A stretch of 64,000 nucleotides of DNA from DATMER01 sp040349255 (GTDB lineage: Bacteria; Acidobacteriota; Thermoanaerobaculia; Multivoradales; UBA5704): contig JBEQUE010000218.1 of NCBI GenBank assembly GCA_040349255.1, positions 1 through 64,000 on the forward strand. Direction: 5' to 3'. Shown here piece by piece: positions 60,927 through 64,000 of the stretch; the stretch's first letter is position 1, and every line of letters starts with the position of its first letter. Under the pieces are notes generated by a model, which saw only the letters and a list, made by a program, of their open reading frames with translations, had not been told where the DNA came from and did no database searches. The position numbers and the translations under genes are program-made.

Positions 60927-62333
60927 GTGAAGATCACTCCACTCGACATCTACTGCATAGCCATCGGTGGTACAGGAATGGCGCCGCTCGCCTGCCTTCT
61001 GCAAGAGCAGGGCCACCGGGTGAGAGGGGTCGACGGACCTCTCTATCCGCCCATGAGCACCCTGCTCGAGCGGGCCGGCATCCAGCCGGCCCTCGGCTAC
61101 GACCCCGCCCACCTCGAGTCCCGTCCCGACCTGGTGATCATCGGCAACTCGGTCCACCGCAACAACGCGGAGGCGGTCGAAGCCGAGCGCCTGGGCCTGT
61201 CCCTGATCTCCATGCCGCAGGCGATCTCCCGGTTCTTCCTCGACCGGCACCGCCCCCTCGTGGTCGCCGGCACCCACGGCAAGACCACGACCACGGCCAT
61301 GGCGGCCTGGGTGTACGCGGACTGCGGCGCCGATCCCGGCTACCTGATCGGCGGCGCGCCCCGCGACCTGCCGGCGAGCTTCCACGACGGCGCCGGCGAG
61401 CGCTTCGTGATCGAGGGCGACGAATACAACGCGGCCTACTTCGACCGCGGCCCGAAGTTCCTCCACTACCAGCCGGAGACGCTGATCCTCACCAGCGTCG
61501 AGTACGACCACGCCGATCTCTACGCGAGCCCCGAGTCGCTCTGGGAGGCCTACGCGAAGCTCCTCCGCCTGCTGCCGGAGGACGGCTTCCTGGTGGCCTG
61601 CGGCGACGACCCCAAGATCCGCGAGCTGGCGGCCCTGGCCCGCTGCCGCGTCCTCTTCTATGGCCTGGACCCCGCCAACGAGCTGCATCCGGAGTCGATC
61701 GAGACGACACCGGAAGGCAGCCGCGTCCGGGTGCGCGATATCGAAGGGGAGATCGAGATCCCGCTCAACCTGGCTGGCGGGCACAACGTCTCGAACGCGC
61801 TCGCCGTCTGGGCCGCGGCGCGGCGGGACGGCCTGTCCGCCCGGGACGTGGCCGCCGCCTTCTCGCGCTTCCATGGCGTCAAGCGCCGCCTGGAGGAGCT
61901 GGGCACCGCCCGCGGGGTCACCGTGGTGGACGATTTCGCCCACCATCCCACGGCCGTCGACAAGACCCTGGTCGCCCTGCGCCAGCGTTATCCCGGCCGC
62001 CGCCTGGTGGTCCTCTTCGAGCCCCGCAGCCTGACCGCCGGGCGCTACTTCTTCTACGAGCCGTACCGCCAGGCCTTCAGCCGGGCCGACCGCGTCCTGG
62101 TCGCCCCCACCTTCCACGCGGGCCGCCTGAGCGACGACGAGCGCCTCGACTTCGGAGCCCTGGCCGGCGAGGTCACCGCGGCCGGCGTCCCCACCACCCT
62201 CTGCACCGACACCGCCGAGGTCCTGCGCCGGGCGACGGAAGAGGCCCGGGAGGGCGACGTCATCGTGACCATGTCGTCCGGGTCGTTCGAGGGGATGCCG
62301 TACCGGGTCTACGAGGCGCTCGGCGCCGCCTGA
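60927..62333 (+). CDS. mpl: UDP-N-acetylmuramate:L-Ala-gamma-D-Glu-meso-DAP ligase
   Basis: Recycles murein tripeptide by joining it to UDP-MurNAc. The protein of about 468 residues shows the Mur ligase order: IAIGGTGMAPLACLL, the P-loop GTHGKT (115-120), EGDEYNAAYFDRGPKFLHY and VDDFAHHPTAV. GTG 60927 fits the family N-terminus best; upstream starts (TTG 60846, ATG 60864) would add up to 27 residues of low similarity. Confidence 0.9.
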   Translation: MKITPLDIYCIAIGGTGMAPLACLLQEQGHRVRGVDGPLYPPMSTLLERAGIQPALGYDPAHLESRPDLVIIGNSVHRNNAEAVEAERLGLSLISMPQAISRFFLDRHRPLVVAGTHGKTTTTAMAAWVYADCGADPGYLIGGAPRDLPASFHDGAGERFVIEGDEYNAAYFDRGPKFLHYQPETLILTSVEYDHADLYASPESLWEAYAKLLRLLPEDGFLVACGDDPKIRELAALARCRVLFYGLDPANELHPESIETTPEGSRVRVRDIEGEIEIPLNLAGGHNVSNALAVWAAARRDGLSARDVAAAFSRFHGVKRRLEELGTARGVTVVDDFAHHPTAVDKTLVALRQRYPGRRLVVLFEPRSLTAGRYFFYEPYRQAFSRADRVLVAPTFHAGRLSDDERLDFGALAGEVTAAGVPTTLCTDTAEVLRRATEEAREGDVIVTMSSGSFEGMPYRVYEALGAA

Positions 62334-62496
62334 CGGGAGAAGATTGACCCCGGCGGATGGGCGTTCCCGTGACCTGAACCGGGAAATGGACGACGTCACC
62401 CTGCAACAATCTGGTGGCTTCCTACGAGATTTCCCAGCCTTTCCTGCCGATCCGTGAGTTTGCCGCACCGGTCTTCTTCTCCTACGATCCCGGTCC

Positions 62497-63063
62497 GTGA
62501 AATACCGCACCCGTGATCTGGGCTCCAAGTATTTTGGCCGTGCCATCAGGAAATGGCGTCTTTTTGCAGGACTCTCGCAGGAGGAGCTGGCCGGGGTGGC
62601 CGGGATGAGCGTCACGCTGCTCGGAACCATCGAGAGAGAGCGCGGGCACATCTCGGAGGAGATCCTGAGCCGGCTCTGCCTCGGCCTGGAGTCGGCGCTG
62701 GGCAAGCCGATGCTGGGCCACGTCTTCTATGAGGGCATCGAGGCGATGTGGAAGGACCTCCTGAAGAGCGAGAGGGGCCTGAGGCAGGAAAAGGGCTGGG
62801 CCGTGGTCGAGTACGAGACCTCGAATCTGGCCGAGGAGGATCTCGAGCAGGCCTTCGATTCCGCGCTGACCGAGCTCAAGAAGTGCGGCCTGCTCCTCTA
62901 CCGGGCCATGGGCTTCCGGAAGACGGGAGAGGGCTGGACGCCGGCCTCGCGCACCGACCTGCCACCCGAAGGCCCCCGCATCCCCGCCGAAACCGGCAAG
63001 GTCCGCGTACGGAGAGTGGCCCAGGGAGCCGGCCAACGGCAGCCAGGCAAGAGAATTCGCTGA
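62497..63063 (+). CDS. XRE family helix-turn-helix protein
   Basis: A 188-residue protein with an XRE/Cro-type DNA-binding domain at about residues 13-66 (AIRKWRLFAGLSQEELAGVA, MSVTLLGTIERERG). The middle (about 85-150) is a helical region with no recognised domain, and the tail is basic. GTG start. It precedes the cysteine-rich secreted protein gene and could regulate it. Confidence 0.78.
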   Translation: MKYRTRDLGSKYFGRAIRKWRLFAGLSQEELAGVAGMSVTLLGTIERERGHISEEILSRLCLGLESALGKPMLGHVFYEGIEAMWKDLLKSERGLRQEKGWAVVEYETSNLAEEDLEQAFDSALTELKKCGLLLYRAMGFRKTGEGWTPASRTDLPPEGPRIPAETGKVRVRRVAQGAGQRQPGKRIR

Positions 63064-63084
63064 TCCGAAAACGATCCTCGTCGG

Positions 63085-63110
63085 GCGGCTCGGTTTTTTC
63101 TCGGAGCCGC
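63085..63110. other. 7-bp hairpin with T-rich loop
   Basis: GCGGCTC and GAGCCGC enclose a loop containing six Ts, between the XRE and cysteine-rich genes. It could act as an attenuator or terminator-like structure; the remaining 100 bases up to 63210 show no gene. Confidence 0.25.
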
Positions 63111-63210
63111 ACGGAAGAGAGTGAAGGCCCTGTGAATTTCTCCAACGGCGCCATCTCAGCGGCGTCGGATGGAGGTGCGCTCAACGAAGTTTGGACGAGG
63201 AGATGGCCGG

Positions 63211-63864
63211 ATGAGAAACTTCGTTCTCGGATGGGGCGTGGTCGGTGCCGTTTTCTTCCTTGGCTGTCTCCCTGCGCGAGTCGTGGCCCAGGGAGGAAAC
63301 GAGAGTTGGACAGGCGCGGTGGTTCTCGAGAGCGTCGAGGCGGACCAGATCCTGGTCGCCGTGGACACGCTCAACGAGGGCCGGCCCGCGGACGGAATCG
63401 TGGATCGAGTCTTCTGGTATACCGCGCAGTCGCCGCTGGAGGCGCCCCTCTCGGAGAGGATCGAGAGAGCCAACCTGGAACTCGGGGCGGGCGTCCTGCG
63501 GGTGACCTCTCCGGAGGATCCGGAGGTCTTCTTCCTGTTCTCGGTGAGAGGAAGGCAGCGGGAGCGCTCTTCGCCGGCCGCCGGCAGCCGGGCCAATGTC
63601 TTCACGAACGGGCTGGCGCTCGCCACCTACACCTTGGCTCCGGACAGGGCCAGCCTGGACAACCTGAAGTCCATCATCGAGGCGGATACCGAATACCAGG
63701 ACTACACCCCCGGCGGATCCGGCGGGACGATCTGCACCGCGGGCGGAGTGGGCTCGACGTCCTGCTCGATCACCTGCTCCGGGCTGAGCTGCTCCGTCTC
63801 CTGTGGAGCGGGATATTCCTGCTGCAGTTGCAGCGGAGGCTCCCCGAGTTGCCGCTGCAAGTGA
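63211..63864 (+). CDS. Secreted protein with cysteine-rich C-terminal tail
   Basis: A 217-residue protein that I do not recognise. AGGAG lies 8 bases before ATG 63211, and a signal peptide occupies about residues 1-27 (possible cleavage after VVA or lipidation at C19). The mature region lacks cysteine until the last 44 or so residues, which hold ten of them in the pattern TSCSITCSGLSCSVSC and GYSCCSCSGG, ending SCRCK. A disulfide-rich or metal-binding surface module, or the core of a modified peptide, are options; no modifying enzyme is seen nearby in the window. Confidence 0.65.
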   Translation: MRNFVLGWGVVGAVFFLGCLPARVVAQGGNESWTGAVVLESVEADQILVAVDTLNEGRPADGIVDRVFWYTAQSPLEAPLSERIERANLELGAGVLRVTSPEDPEVFFLFSVRGRQRERSSPAAGSRANVFTNGLALATYTLAPDRASLDNLKSIIEADTEYQDYTPGGSGGTICTAGGVGSTSCSITCSGLSCSVSCGAGYSCCSCSGGSPSCRCK

Positions 63865-63926
63865 CTGGGCGCGAAGGGACACAGACAGGTGCCCTCCGGC
63901 CCGCGCGGCGCCGATAACCTTGAATC

Positions 63927-64000
63927 GCCGCGGACTGCGCTGATCTGGCGCGGATGAGCTGGTTTTGCCGTGGATGGGCTTTTTCCGGCCTGGATCAGCT
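63927..64000. repeat. 20-bp tandem repeat, truncated by the window end
   Basis: Units start at 63927, 63947, 63967 and 63987, exactly 20 bases apart, around a core like G-C-C/G-G-CGGAT-G-GCT. The last unit is cut by the window end. No coding potential is seen after the cysteine-rich gene. Confidence 0.6.

Overview
The window is compact, G+C-rich bacterial chromosome, most likely from an Acidobacteriota member, perhaps close to Thermoanaerobaculia. This placement is inferred from gene content: an ADOP-type MacB/FtsX permease, an Oar-like TonB receptor with an N-terminal carboxypeptidase-regulatory domain, several TolB/PD40 propeller proteins, a TPR-CHAT protein and a SigK/RskA pair. No rRNA or phylogenetic marker was compared. 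Genes are tightly packed, many with 4-base ATGA or GTGA stop/start overlaps, and several convergent pairs overlap at their 3' ends.

Layout. 1-12.0 kb: 3' end of a MATE exporter, an ADOP permease, a secreted endonuclease/exonuclease/phosphatase-fold protein with changed active-site residues, a double-length PD40 lipoprotein-like protein, a type I phosphodiesterase and a single-length PD40 paralogue. 12.0-14.5 kb: an acyl carrier protein, a HemN-like radical SAM enzyme and a sulfotransferase in one operon. 14.5-18 kb: GrpB, then purE-purK-saccharopine dehydrogenase-like. 18.1-21.1 kb: the TonB receptor, ending in a clear terminator. 21.2-27.2 kb: an accessory region with a UPF0175/DUF3368 toxin-antitoxin pair, a decayed 21-bp heptad repeat, an orphan minimal nucleotidyltransferase, tRNA-Gln, and a 4.4-kb insert (TPR-CHAT protease plus a base-composition outlier). 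The insert is flanked by direct repeats made of the gltX 3' end, its promoter and tRNA-Gln; one tRNA copy is intact and the other is decayed.

27.2-38 kb: gltX, a double universal stress protein, a hypothetical protein, a frameshifted YneI-like aldehyde dehydrogenase, tRNA-Ser(GCT), transketolase, a two-gene AAA ATPase/TOPRIM-like module, tRNA-Ser(TGA), serS and a VapBC pair. 38.1-47.7 kb: a polysaccharide/glycan locus (GT-C-like membrane protein, three GT2 enzymes, one GT4 enzyme and a polyprenyl glycosylphosphotransferase), interrupted by a hairpin-repeat array and a second VapBC pair. 47.7-52.2 kb: ricT-hfq-pdxA and pta-purD. 52.2-58.4 kb: RskA-like anti-sigma and ECF sigma genes downstream of a tandemly duplicated DUF4331-DUF4198 pair. 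58.5-64 kb: rph, a KTSC protein, a DUF1573 protein, mpl, an XRE regulator and a secreted protein with a cysteine-rich tail, ending in a 20-bp tandem repeat that runs off the window.

The most notable items are the tRNA-Gln-flanked CHAT island, the phased 20/21-bp hairpin array with an 81-bp higher-order period, the ACP/radical SAM/sulfotransferase operon, the AAA/TOPRIM-like module, and two vapC genes that seem to lack any canonical start codon.
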